Assembly: GCA_022360655.1 (NCBI GenBank)
Contig: JAKSCK010000028.1
Location: 1 to 34,023 of the forward strand
Source: Spirochaetales bacterium
Lineage (GTDB): Bacteria; Spirochaetota; Spirochaetia; DSM-2461
Length of the DNA stretch: 34,023 bases
Direction of reading: 5' to 3'
Below the pieces are notes generated by a model. The model saw only the letters and a program-made list of their open reading frames with translations, did not search any database and was not told the origin of the DNA. The translations under genes were made by a program, and so were the position numbers. This document shows, piece after piece, positions 8,374 to 15,843 of this stretch. How positions within the stretch are numbered: the stretch's first letter is position 1; the number at the start of each line of letters is the position of its first letter.

Positions 8374-9473
8374 CCATAAAACTTCCCCGTATTCCTCGGG
8401 CCGTGACTGTGGCCCTCATATCCGTGTTCTTAGGGCTTCTTGCCGGAGCCGTGTTTATGCTGGTAACCGGGAGTAATCCCTTTGCCGGATACACGTACTT
8501 GTTCCGCGGTGGTTTGATGAACATTGAACGTTTTGGAAATACCTTTGCAACAGCCACTCCGTTGATTCTCACTGGCCTTTCCGTCGCATTTGCCTTCAAA
8601 ACAGGTCTCTTTAACATTGGTGCCTCCGGACAACTTCTCATGGGTGGATTGTGTGCAACCGCTGTGGGATTAACCGTTGTGCTTCCTAAACCACTGCTTT
8701 TGGTGCTCATGCTTTTGGCTGCGATTGCTGGCGGAGCCTTGTGGGGTTTGGTACCCGGTATTCTCAAGGCTCTGTTCAATGTCCATGAAGTTGTGGCCAC
8801 CATCATGATGAACTGGTTGGCCTATTGGACCGTATATTACACCATTCCCGCCTATTTTAAGGGGGAGTTCCTGGAGACCGAATCTCGAAAAATCCCGGAC
8901 ATTGCCTCACTGCGGGTTCCAGGTTTAACAGAGATGTTTGATGGATCCTACATCAATTTAGGTGTGTTCATTGGGATTCTAACGGTTCTGCTCATCTGGG
9001 TGATTTTGGAGAAAACCGTTCTTGGTTATGAATTGAAAGCTGCTGGATTTAACCGCTTTGCCGCAGAATATGGTGGCATGAAAGTGAACCGAAACATTGT
9101 GCTTTCCATGACCATTGCTGGTGCTCTTGCCGGTGTGGGTGGACTGACTTTGTACTGTGGTTATGCCGTGAACATTCAGATTGGTATTTTGCCCACCCAG
9201 GGCTTTGATGGCATTGCCGTATCTCTCTTGGGGGCAAATTCTCCTATTGGAGTCTTGTTCTCAGCCCTGTTCTTTGGTTTGCTCCATTCTGGTAAGGGCT
9301 TTATGAATGCCATGACGGAAATTCCTCCCCAGATTGGTGACACCATCATTGCCACCATTATTTATTTCTCGGCGACCAGCGTTTTGATTGAGCGCTACCT
9401 GGATAAAATCAAAACCTTCATGGGCAACCGGGCCTTCAAGAAGGCGAATGCCGCCGAACAGGAGGTTCGTTAG
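8370..9473 (+). CDS. Nucleoside ABC transporter permease (YufP/NupP-like)
   Basis: A 367-residue inner-membrane permease of the BPD_transp_2 family used by sugar and nucleoside importers. It has a positively charged start, then about eight to ten hydrophobic segments. Family signatures are ATPLILTGLSVAFAFKTGLFNIGASGQLLMGG (first third), VHEVVATIMMNWLAYW, and the loop GYELKAAGFNRFAAEYGGMKVNRN, which contacts the ATPase, followed by GFDGIAVSLLGANSPIG. The ATGA overlap with the ATPase gene and the nine-base spacing to the next permease mean the three membrane-complex genes are made together. With the next gene product it forms a heterodimeric channel. Confidence 0.93.
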   Translation: MTIKLPRIPRAVTVALISVFLGLLAGAVFMLVTGSNPFAGYTYLFRGGLMNIERFGNTFATATPLILTGLSVAFAFKTGLFNIGASGQLLMGGLCATAVGLTVVLPKPLLLVLMLLAAIAGGALWGLVPGILKALFNVHEVVATIMMNWLAYWTVYYTIPAYFKGEFLETESRKIPDIASLRVPGLTEMFDGSYINLGVFIGILTVLLIWVILEKTVLGYELKAAGFNRFAAEYGGMKVNRNIVLSMTIAGALAGVGGLTLYCGYAVNIQIGILPTQGFDGIAVSLLGANSPIGVLFSALFFGLLHSGKGFMNAMTEIPPQIGDTIIATIIYFSATSVLIERYLDKIKTFMGNRAFKKANAAEQEVR

Positions 9474-9474
9474 T

Positions 9475-10434
9475 ATGTGGCACACAATTGAATTCATTTT
9501 CCCATATGCCATCACCTTCACCATTCCCTTGCTCATCACCTCTTTGGGAGGTTTGATTTGCGAACGTTCTGGTGTGGTGAACATCGGATTAGAAGGCTTG
9601 ATGATCATTGGTTCCTTCGCGGGAGCTCTCACCATTTCTCTCCTTTGGCCTGCGATGGGAGCTGGTCAGGAATCCATTGCGATTTGGGTTGGTCTTTTGG
9701 TGGCCATGATTGCAGGAGCACTGTTTTCCCTGCTTCATGCCTTTGCCAGTATCAATCTCAATGCCAACCAGGTCATTAGTGGTACGGCCATCAATATGAT
9801 TGCCAGTGCATTGACGGTGTATTTTGCCCGGTTCATTACCGGAAGCGGAAACATCCAAATTGTGAGTGGTTTGCGTCGTTTTGACGTTCCTGTTCTTTCA
9901 AAGATTCCTGTGATTGGACCCCTCTTCTTTACGCAAACCTATGCCTCTACATGGCTTGTCGTGGGACTTTTGGTGGGTTCCTGGTACATGATTTACAAAA
10001 CACCCTTTGGTTTGCGCCTGCGATCCTGTGGTGAACATCCCCATGCTGCCGATGCCGCGGGTGTGAATGTGAAGCTGGTTCGATACATTGGTGTGATGTT
10101 CTCAGGGGCCTTTGCTGGTTTAGGCGGAGCCTTGATTCTTGTAACCTATTCCGGAGAATTCAGTGGTTCTGTTGCCGGTCTTGGATTCCTGGCATTGGCC
10201 GCTCTGATTTTTGGTCAATGGCGTCCTCTTGGCATTCTAGGAGCAACCTTCTTCTTTGGTATTGCCAGCACATTGGCCAATGTGTCCCAGGTGGTTCCTG
10301 CCCTGGAAAGAATCCCCGGTTTGATTCTTAAGGCCTTCCCCTATGTGGTGACCTTGGTGGCCTTGATTGCCTTCTCAAAATCTTCTCAAGCTCCTAAAGC
10401 GGCAGGAGAACCCTACGATCCCGGTAAACGGTAG
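9475..10434 (+). CDS. Nucleoside ABC transporter permease (YufQ/NupQ-like)
   Basis: A 319-residue second permease of the same BPD_transp_2 family. The hallmark PLLITSLGGLICERSGVVNIGLEGLMIIGSFAGA lies in the first third, with INLNANQVISGTAINMIASAL in the middle and the coupling loop GLRLRSCGEHPHAADAAGVNVKLVRY near 180-205, then SGAFAGLGGALILVTYSGEFSGSVAGLGFLALAALIFGQW. I chose ATG 9475, one base after the upstream stop and nine bases after GGAGG (9461-9465). A start at 9388 would place 29 non-family residues inside the upstream gene. Tandem hairpins follow the stop. Confidence 0.93.
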   Translation: MWHTIEFIFPYAITFTIPLLITSLGGLICERSGVVNIGLEGLMIIGSFAGALTISLLWPAMGAGQESIAIWVGLLVAMIAGALFSLLHAFASINLNANQVISGTAINMIASALTVYFARFITGSGNIQIVSGLRRFDVPVLSKIPVIGPLFFTQTYASTWLVVGLLVGSWYMIYKTPFGLRLRSCGEHPHAADAAGVNVKLVRYIGVMFSGAFAGLGGALILVTYSGEFSGSVAGLGFLALAALIFGQWRPLGILGATFFFGIASTLANVSQVVPALERIPGLILKAFPYVVTLVALIAFSKSSQAPKAAGEPYDPGKR

Positions 10435-10458
10435 AATCCCGAGGGTTTTGATTCCACA

Positions 10459-10529
10459 GGTTCACTCTATGATGGAGTGAACCTCATCATGGCGTTCCCC
10501 ACACATCGTAAGGATGAGGGGAACGCTTT
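10459..10529 (+). terminator. Two tandem hairpins after the transporter operon
   Basis: The first is GGTTCACTC/GAGTGAACC (10459-10467, 10475-10483), nine perfect pairs with a seven-base loop. The second is GCGTTCCCC/GGGGAACGC (10492-10500, 10518-10526), nine perfect pairs, with an inner CATC/GATG extension, followed by TTT. The gap holds no other obvious signal. They probably end or stabilise the transporter transcript, though a long T-run is missing. Confidence 0.6.
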
Positions 10530-10623
10530 GGTGCATTTCAAACGCTCCTCTTCTGTTCCATGGATTTTAGACTTACGAGTTCCAAGGACCTTCTTGTATC
10601 GACAGTCTGGAGGGGTTTCGTCT

Positions 10624-11034
10624 ATGATGCTTCAAACTATGACCCGACGTTTGATCATCTTTACCATTGGGCTTCTGAGCACAATGGTCGTTTTCACCTC
10701 CTGCACTTCTGGAGCCTTTAGAGCGGAACAGCCAGCAGAAGAACTTGAACCTCTTCAGCCCACACGTCCCCGTTTTCTTGCGCCAGAGGATAGGCCTTTA
10801 AACCGAATCCTTTTGACATGGGAAGAATCCTCTTCCGTTGATGGTTATGAGATTCAAATGTCTCATCAAAATTCCTTTGAGGATGTTGATGGAACATGGA
10901 TGGTTCGAGGGCGTCAGTTGGAAGTGGAAATTCCAACAAACGCTGTGGTGTGGTTTCGGATCCGATCTTTTACCAAATCAACAACGAGCCGTTGGAGCAT
11001 TCCTTTGGCCGTAGGAGGGGAAAACCCATCATGA
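10624..11034 (+). CDS. Small lipoprotein with fibronectin-III-like domain
   Basis: A 136-residue predicted lipoprotein. Residues 1-26 are a signal sequence ending VVFTSC, with C27 as the lipid-modified residue in a relaxed spirochaetal lipobox. After a Pro/Glu-rich spacer, residues 60-135 read like one Fn3 fold: ILLTWEESSSVDGYEIQMS, VVWFRIRSF and TSRWSIPLAVG. GGAGGG (10609-10614) lies nine bases before the ATG. A longer frame starting at 10477 would begin within the upstream hairpins and is rejected. The stop overlaps the next start (ATGA at 11031). Fn3-like lipoproteins often mediate surface or periplasmic interactions; function here is unknown. Confidence 0.75.
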   Translation: MMLQTMTRRLIIFTIGLLSTMVVFTSCTSGAFRAEQPAEELEPLQPTRPRFLAPEDRPLNRILLTWEESSSVDGYEIQMSHQNSFEDVDGTWMVRGRQLEVEIPTNAVVWFRIRSFTKSTTSRWSIPLAVGGENPS

Positions 11035-11729
11035 ACGTGAGCAACGAGATACTCTGGCTTGCAATGTTGCTTTTGAACTTTGCAGCTATCCTCGTCATCT
11101 ATCGGTACTTTGGCCGAGTCGGCCTCTATGCCTGGGTGCCAATTTCCGTGATTGTGGCCAACATCCAGGTGATCAAGACCATAGAGCTCTTTGGAATCTC
11201 GGCCTCTTTAGGAAATATTGTGTATGCCACAAGTTTCTTGGCCACAGATATTCTTTCCGAAAACTATGGAAAGAAGGATGCTGGTAAGGCGGTGGGAATT
11301 GGTTTTCTTTCGCTTCTTTCCTTAACGGTTTTTATGAACCTTGCCATTCTTTTTGAGCCTTCTCCTGCAGATTTTGCTCAAGAAAGCATGGCCACATTGT
11401 ATTCACTCTTGCCCAGGATCGCCCTGGCCAGTTTTACGGCCTATGGTTTGAGTCAGCTTCATGATGTTTGGGCCTATGCCGCCATGAAGAAACGTCGGCC
11501 AGATCGCCGTTGGATTTGGATGCGAAACAATGTGTCCACCATGGTCAGTCAGGCCATTGATTCTTTGGTGTTTGTAACAATTGCTTTTGCAGGAGCCATT
11601 CCAGCAAAAGAGTTCTGGGAAATTGCCATCACAACCTATATCTTAAAGTGGGTTGTTGCTGCTGCAGATACGCCTTTGGTGTATCTGGCGGCTCGTTGGA
11701 AAGAAAATGGAAAAGTCCGGGAGGGCTAA
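11031..11729 (+). CDS. Queuosine precursor transporter (YhhQ/VUT family)
   Basis: A 232-residue polytopic membrane protein of the VUT (DUF165) family, whose studied member YhhQ imports 7-deazaguanine precursors of queuosine. Six or so hydrophobic segments are visible. The family signature is in ASLGNIVYATSFLATDILSENYGKKDAGKAVGIGF (residues 55-90), with the conserved charged RRPDRRWIWMRNNVSTMVSQAIDS near 150-175. The ATG overlaps the lipoprotein stop; AGGAGG at 11013-11018 is 12 bases upstream. No queuosine biosynthetic gene is in the window, so this points to salvage of preQ0/preQ1-type precursors. The family call is firm; the substrate is by analogy. Confidence 0.88.
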   Translation: MNVSNEILWLAMLLLNFAAILVIYRYFGRVGLYAWVPISVIVANIQVIKTIELFGISASLGNIVYATSFLATDILSENYGKKDAGKAVGIGFLSLLSLTVFMNLAILFEPSPADFAQESMATLYSLLPRIALASFTAYGLSQLHDVWAYAAMKKRRPDRRWIWMRNNVSTMVSQAIDSLVFVTIAFAGAIPAKEFWEIAITTYILKWVVAAADTPLVYLAARWKENGKVREG

Positions 11730-12508
11730 TGTTCTTCTTTTTACTCAAAAAATCATTTTTTGATGCATGGGATAATCTTGGCGCGGTAATCATGGGCAAT
11801 ATTGCCACTCTCCTGGTTGGCATGGCGGCTCTTTGGCCTGCGTTTGCTTTGATGGAAGCGGGATCAGCTCTGGGGTTGATTCCCATGTTTGCAGCGATAC
11901 CACTTCTCTTTGTGGTGGTTGGTGTGGTTTCTGCTGTGATGCGAGAAATTGCGGATTATCGGCGTTTTGCCTGGAGTGATTTGAAGGAAGTTCTCCGTAA
12001 AATGTGGAAACCTTCTCTTCTCTTGTCGCTTTGTGCCTCGGCATTTTTTGCGGCTTCCTTTTTTGGAATGACCTACTACACCTCGCTTGGAGGCATGCTG
12101 GGCTTGGGAGCGGCTGCTTTGCTGTTTTGGATTACACTGGGAGTTTCCATGGTTTTGCTCTGGTTTTTCCCGGCAGCAAACCGACTTGATGGTGGGTTCA
12201 AAAAGTTGCTCAAGAAAAGTGCCATTTTGATGTTTGACAATCTGGGACTGTCCTTGTTTATGATTTTCATTGCTGTGCCACTTCAGCTGTTTCTTTGGCC
12301 CATCACAGCCTTTGGTGCTTTTGGCCCTGCCGGAATCCAGCTGATGCTCAGTGGGGCTCTGCGCCTGCAACTGTTCCGCTATGACTGGATGGAAGAGCAT
12401 CCCGATGCCTCCAAGAAAGACGTTCCATGGTTTGAACTTCTTCTTGAAGAGCGGGATAGAGTGGGGAAACGAACCCTCCGGGGAATGATTTTCCCCTGGA
12501 AGGAGTAG
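11729..12508 (+). CDS. Unrecognised multi-pass membrane protein
   Basis: A 259-residue protein starting at ATG 11729, overlapping the previous stop by one base (TAATG). It has five or six hydrophobic stretches (about residues 18-45, 48-70, 95-120, 122-150 and 170-200), a short basic loop with KEVLRKMWKPS, and a hydrophilic C-terminus RDRVGKRTLRGMIFPWKE. The opening FFFLLKKSFFDAWDNLG vaguely recalls DUF624-type membrane proteins, but I do not assign it. The gene shares a transcript with the lipoprotein and the YhhQ-like transporter. It ends one base from the convergent AraC gene. A GGGGAA/TTCCCC hairpin (12480-12496) lies within its last codons. Confidence 0.75.
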   Translation: MFFFLLKKSFFDAWDNLGAVIMGNIATLLVGMAALWPAFALMEAGSALGLIPMFAAIPLLFVVVGVVSAVMREIADYRRFAWSDLKEVLRKMWKPSLLLSLCASAFFAASFFGMTYYTSLGGMLGLGAAALLFWITLGVSMVLLWFFPAANRLDGGFKKLLKKSAILMFDNLGLSLFMIFIAVPLQLFLWPITAFGAFGPAGIQLMLSGALRLQLFRYDWMEEHPDASKKDVPWFELLLEERDRVGKRTLRGMIFPWKE

Positions 12509-12509
12509 T

Positions 12510-13448
12510 CTAATCCGGGATGCGCATGCGACTCTTGCGCCATTGACTGGCCGTCTTTCCTGTCACGGCTTTGAAGGTGCGTGAAAATGCATGAATATCC
12601 CGGTACCCAACATTGGCGGCAATTTCACCAATGCAGCGGCCGGACACTTCCAATAGATGTTGGGCCGCTGTGATGCGGAGCTTCTTCCTATAGGCCATGG
12701 GCGGAAGCCCGTAACGAGACGTGAAGGAACGAATAAAGGCTCCTTCACTCAAGCAGGCCTCTTGAGCCAATTGGCCCGTGGTGAGAGGGCTGGCAAATTC
12801 CCGTTCCAGCAAGGTTCTGGCCTTTTCTAATCGATCCCCATTCCCATCACCCAAACTCGCCGCACCGGATTCAAGATAATCGCAAAGTGCCAAAGCAAAT
12901 CGTCCTAAAGAAAGGGCGGCCCAGGATTCATTGGAAGAACGACCTTCTGTGAGAGCTCCGAGTATTTCCAGAAACAACCCCTCTAGACGTTCCCAGTGAG
13001 GGGGTGGGATTTGCAGAACAGAATCGGGGAGTCGGGGAACCTGCCCAAACCAGTTTTGAAGCATTTCTCTCCAGGGCATTTCAACAGGAGTCCCATCCTC
13101 CTCCCGGACATCAAAGGTCACCTCAATAAAAGAGCCGCCACCAGGCTGTTGGGGACGATACTCATGAAGTATTTGAGGATCGGTCAGAACCAATGTTCCC
13201 CGTCCGCAGGGTAGGAGTCGGCCATCATGAAGCATGGCATTTCCTTCCCCAGTGAACATGAGGGCGTGGTATCCAGAATGGGCATGGCCCCGTTCCGCAG
13301 CAGCAATGGGGCCAGGATCATCGGTGGGCCAAGAGGAATGGCCAGCATGAAGAAACGTTAAATGTCCCAAGCCTGGAGAAGCCGGAACACCAAGGAGGGC
13401 AGAAGTTGTTGGATTCGCTTGAGTACGAATATATTCGTTCATTCGCAT
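12510..13448 (-). CDS. AraC-family transcriptional regulator
   Basis: A 312-residue regulator. The N-terminal half (about 15-150) is a cupin-like ligand domain with GYHALMFTGEGNAMLHDGRLLPCGRGTLVLTDPQILHEY. The C-terminal 100 residues form the two helix-turn-helix AraC domain: LTTGQLAQEACLSEGAFIRSFTSRYGLPPMAYRKKLRITAAQHLL, then IGEIAANVGYRDIHAFSRTFKAVTGKTASQWRKS. I place the start at ATG 13448 (MRMNEYIRTQ); an in-frame start at 13538 would run through the promoter region and read a low-complexity leader. Neither candidate has a Shine-Dalgarno. An extended -10 box (13457-13465) implies a nearly leaderless message. It diverges from leuC, so it may control leuCD, itself, or both; the effector is unknown. 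Confidence 0.9.
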   Translation of the reverse strand: MRMNEYIRTQANPTTSALLGVPASPGLGHLTFLHAGHSSWPTDDPGPIAAAERGHAHSGYHALMFTGEGNAMLHDGRLLPCGRGTLVLTDPQILHEYRPQQPGGGSFIEVTFDVREEDGTPVEMPWREMLQNWFGQVPRLPDSVLQIPPPHWERLEGLFLEILGALTEGRSSNESWAALSLGRFALALCDYLESGAASLGDGNGDRLEKARTLLEREFASPLTTGQLAQEACLSEGAFIRSFTSRYGLPPMAYRKKLRITAAQHLLEVSGRCIGEIAANVGYRDIHAFSRTFKAVTGKTASQWRKSRMRIPD

Positions 13449-13456
13449 GGTATCAG

Positions 13457-13465
13457 AATATAACA
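13457..13465 (-). promoter_or_regulatory. Extended -10 promoter for the AraC gene
   Basis: Read on the minus strand the bases are TGTTATATT, a TGn-extended -10 box with no recognisable -35. Transcription would begin about two or three bases before ATG 13448, giving an mRNA with almost no leader, consistent with the missing ribosome site. Confidence 0.45.
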
Positions 13466-13508
13466 AATTAAAGACAGATCCAGCGCTTTTTTTTTGAAAA
13501 ATGGCCGA

Positions 13509-13514
13509 TATAAT
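13509..13514 (+). promoter_or_regulatory. -10 box of the leuCD promoter
   Basis: A perfect TATAAT lies 57 bases before the leuC ATG. The matching -35 position falls in a run of nine Ts (13487-13495) and is weak, as expected for an activator-dependent promoter next to an AraC regulator. Downstream are GACGC/GCGTC (13531-13535, 13550-13554) and an eight-base palindrome TCACGTGA (13553-13560) that touches the ribosome site. Confidence 0.5.
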
Positions 13515-13571
13515 GCAAAACATAACGTTCGACGCCATTCAAGACCACAGCGTCACGTGAAGGAGGCCCGC

Positions 13572-14975
13572 ATGGCCGGTAAGAATCTCCTTGAGAAAGT
13601 CTGGGAACGTCATAAGGTTCGTACTCTTCCCTCAGGGCAAGACCAACTGCTCATCGGACTGCATCTGATTCATGAAGTCACGTCCCCCCAGGCCTTTGGT
13701 ATGCTGGAAGAACGGGGACTTTCGGTGGCTTATCCCCACCGTACCTTTGCCACGGCGGATCACATTGTTCCGACAGAAGATGTTTCTCGGCCTTATGCTG
13801 ATCCTTTAGCAGAAAAAATGCTGGTGGCATTAGAAGAAAATACAAAGAAACATGGAATTTCCTTCTTTGGAACGGAATCCGGGAAACAGGGCGTTGTTCA
13901 CGTTGTGGGTCCCGAGCAGGGATTAACTCAACCGGGAATGACCATTGCTTGTGGGGATTCTCATACCGCCACCCATGGCGCTTTTGGAGCCATTGCCTTT
14001 GGTGTGGGAACCAGTCAGGTTCGCGATATTTTAGCCACGGGTACCATGGCCATTGCTAAGCCCAAAGTGCGACGCATCCTGGTGAAGGGACAGCTCAATG
14101 AGGGCGTTGGTGCCAAAGATCTCATCCTGGCCATCATTGGAAGGTTGGGTGTGAATGGTGGCTTGGGTTATGCCTATGAATATGCTGGTGAAGCCATTGA
14201 GGCCATGAGCATGGAAGAGCGTATGACGCTCTGCAATATGAGCATTGAGGGGGGAGCTCGGGTGGGCTATGTCAATCCCGATGAAACCACTTACTCCTGG
14301 CTGGCTGGCCGACCCTATGTCAAAGATGATGCTGCCATGCGAGCCTTTGGTGATGAGGTTCGGTCTGATGCCAATGCGTTTTATGATGACGAGGTAGTCT
14401 TCCAAGCGGAGGATATAGCTCCCATGGTGACCTGGGGAATCAACCCGGGGCATGTGGTGCCTGTTGATGGACAGCTTCCGTCTTTAGAATCCCTCCCCGA
14501 AGAAGAACGTTCCACAGCCGAACGTGCCTATGAATACATGGGATTTGCTCCCGGTGAATCCATGGCAGGAAAAGATGTGGACGTGGTGTTCATTGGTTCC
14601 TGTACCAATGGACGACTTTCAGATTTCCGTGAAGCCGCAGCCGTCATTCAAGGAAAGAAAGTAGCTCCAGGAATCAAGGCCTTGGCCGTTCCTGGCAGTC
14701 AAGAAGTGGCCAAAGCCGCTGAATCAGAAGGCTTGGATGAGATTTTCCGAAAGGCAGGCTTCCAGTGGAGGCATGCTGGATGTTCCATGTGTTTGGCCAT
14801 GAATCCCGATAAACTGGAGGGCCGTCAACTTTCGGCCAGTACTTCCAATCGAAACTTCATTGGCCGCCAGGGCTCACCTGTGGGACGTACTCTTTTGATG
14901 AGTCCCAGAATGGCCGCGGCTGCCGCCATTGCTGGTAAGGTTGTGGACATCCGTCAAACAGGGGGTGAGGCATGA
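13572..14975 (+). CDS. leuC: 3-isopropylmalate dehydratase large subunit
   Basis: A 467-residue aconitase-superfamily subunit that with LeuD isomerises 2-isopropylmalate to 3-isopropylmalate in leucine synthesis. The [4Fe-4S] ligands are visible as C344 in GSCTNGR and C404 and C407 in GCSMC. Other family blocks are [12 protein letters not shown] near 57-68, [22 protein letters not shown] at 127-148 and the C-terminal [12 protein letters not shown]. Length and motifs fit the bacterial LeuC type rather than aconitase. AAGGAGG at 13559-13565 sets the ATG at 13572. The stop overlaps leuD by four bases. leuA and leuB are not adjacent. Homoaconitase or citramalate-pathway use cannot be excluded but is less likely. 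Confidence 0.96.
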   Translation: MAGKNLLEKVWERHKVRTLPSGQDQLLIGLHLIHEVTSPQAFGMLEERGLSVAYPHRTFATADHIVPTEDVSRPYADPLAEKMLVALEENTKKHGISFFGTESGKQGVVHVVGPEQGLTQPGMTIACGDSHTATHGAFGAIAFGVGTSQVRDILATGTMAIAKPKVRRILVKGQLNEGVGAKDLILAIIGRLGVNGGLGYAYEYAGEAIEAMSMEERMTLCNMSIEGGARVGYVNPDETTYSWLAGRPYVKDDAAMRAFGDEVRSDANAFYDDEVVFQAEDIAPMVTWGINPGHVVPVDGQLPSLESLPEEERSTAERAYEYMGFAPGESMAGKDVDVVFIGSCTNGRLSDFREAAAVIQGKKVAPGIKALAVPGSQEVAKAAESEGLDEIFRKAGFQWRHAGCSMCLAMNPDKLEGRQLSASTSNRNFIGRQGSPVGRTLLMSPRMAAAAAIAGKVVDIRQTGGEA

Positions 14976-15562
14976 ATGTAACAGGAATCAAAGGCGCGGC
15001 CATTCCCGTGCGTGGAAATGACATTGATACAGATCGCATCATTCCTGCCCGGTTCATGAAATGCGTGACCTTTGCCGGACTGGGGGCCTATGCCTTCCAT
15101 GATGAGCGTCAAAATACCGATGGTTCCTCAAAAAAACATCCCTTTGACGATGCACGTTGGGCTGGACATCCTGTGTTGGTTTCCAACGCCAACTTTGGTT
15201 GTGGATCATCCCGAGAGCATGCACCACAGGCCCTCAAAGACTATGGAGTGAAAGCAGTTGTGGCCGAATCTTTTGCTGAGATTTTTGCTGGAAACTGCTG
15301 CAGCTTGGGCATTCCTGCGGTCACCTTGTCATCAGAAGACATCCAGGATCTCTTAACGGTGATTGAAGAAAATCCCCAGACAGAGGTGAACATCGATGTG
15401 GATGCCATGACGGTGAAACTGGAAGGAAAAGAGTGGAAGGCCACAATGCCATCCTCCCACCGAAATGCACTGTTGGACGGCAGTTGGGATTCCACAGGGG
15501 TCCTTCTTGAGGGAAAAGAGAACGTGGCGGCAACAGCGGCTCAGCTTCCTTACATGAAATAA
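14972..15562 (+). CDS. leuD: 3-isopropylmalate dehydratase small subunit
   Basis: A 196-residue swivelling subunit that completes the isopropylmalate isomerase active site. Family motifs are [16 protein letters not shown] (15-30) and [18 protein letters not shown] (71-88), whose Ser/Arg residues bind the substrate carboxylate, followed by [19 protein letters not shown]. The length is typical. Its ATG overlaps the leuC stop (ATGA), so the subunits are made together. A strong intrinsic terminator follows 18 bases after the stop. Confidence 0.96.
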   Translation: MNVTGIKGAAIPVRGNDIDTDRIIPARFMKCVTFAGLGAYAFHDERQNTDGSSKKHPFDDARWAGHPVLVSNANFGCGSSREHAPQALKDYGVKAVVAESFAEIFAGNCCSLGIPAVTLSSEDIQDLLTVIEENPQTEVNIDVDAMTVKLEGKEWKATMPSSHRNALLDGSWDSTGVLLEGKENVAATAAQLPYMK

Positions 15563-15580
15563 ACCCATCTGATAATTGAA

Positions 15581-15613
15581 AAAGCCCGGAGCGTGAGCAC
15601 CGGGCTTTTTTTT
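15581..15613 (+). terminator. Intrinsic terminator of leuCD
   Basis: AAAGCCCGG (15581-15589) and CCGGGCTTT (15600-15608) pair perfectly around a ten-base loop, and the 3' arm continues into a run of eight Ts ending at 15613. Confidence 0.92.
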
Positions 15614-15622
15614 ACTCCCCAT

Positions 15623-15719
15623 TTGGGCGTCCCCCCCGGCAAGCCGGGGGTCGGGCTATTCGGGGGTTCCGTCCTCGTACCTCGGACCGGCTCCGCCGCC
15701 CCTATTATCCCTGACGCAG
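15623..15719 (+). repeat. Structured extragenic element, copy 1
   Basis: A GC-rich 97-base non-coding block. It opens with TTGGGCG, then the palindrome CCCCCGGC/GCCGGGGG (15633-15640, 15643-15650) with a two-base gap, then TCGGGCT (15651-15657), a small GTCC/GGAC stem, and the tail ATCCCTGACGCAG ending at 15719. The same order of TTGGGCG, palindrome, TCGGGCT and ATCCCTnnCGCAG occurs on the opposite strand at 27345-27471 with a different palindrome sequence. This marks a dispersed family of extragenic elements. It lies just after the leuCD terminator. Confidence 0.7.
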
Positions 15720-15725
15720 TAGAGA

Positions 15726-15755
15726 GCAAAGGACACGTGCAAACTTGTCCTTTGC
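15726..15755. repeat. Ten-base-pair inverted repeat between the duplicated tails
   Basis: GCAAAGGACA (15726-15735) and TGTCCTTTGC (15746-15755) pair perfectly around a ten-base loop. It sits between the two TATCCCTGACGCAG copies and may be part of a larger composite element. Confidence 0.6.
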
Positions 15756-15781
15756 CGAGACAAGGAGAGGGACACCAAAGG

Positions 15782-15795
15782 TATCCCTGACGCAG
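15782..15795 (+). repeat. Second copy of the element's 3' tail
   Basis: TATCCCTGACGCAG is an exact 14-base direct repeat of 15706-15719, with starts 76 bases apart. It suggests a tail duplication or a second, degraded element. Confidence 0.7.
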
Positions 15796-15804
15796 CCTGA
15801 GGGG

Positions 15805-15837
15805 AAAAAGGCTGTTACTGTTATTTTTGCAACAGCC
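15805..15837 (-). terminator. Intrinsic terminator of metK
   Basis: On the minus strand GGCTGTT and AACAGCC (plus-strand positions 15831-15837 and 15810-15816) pair around a 14-base loop and are followed by five Ts (plus-strand As 15805-15809). It begins seven bases after the metK stop. Confidence 0.75.
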
Positions 15838-15843
15838 TCAATC

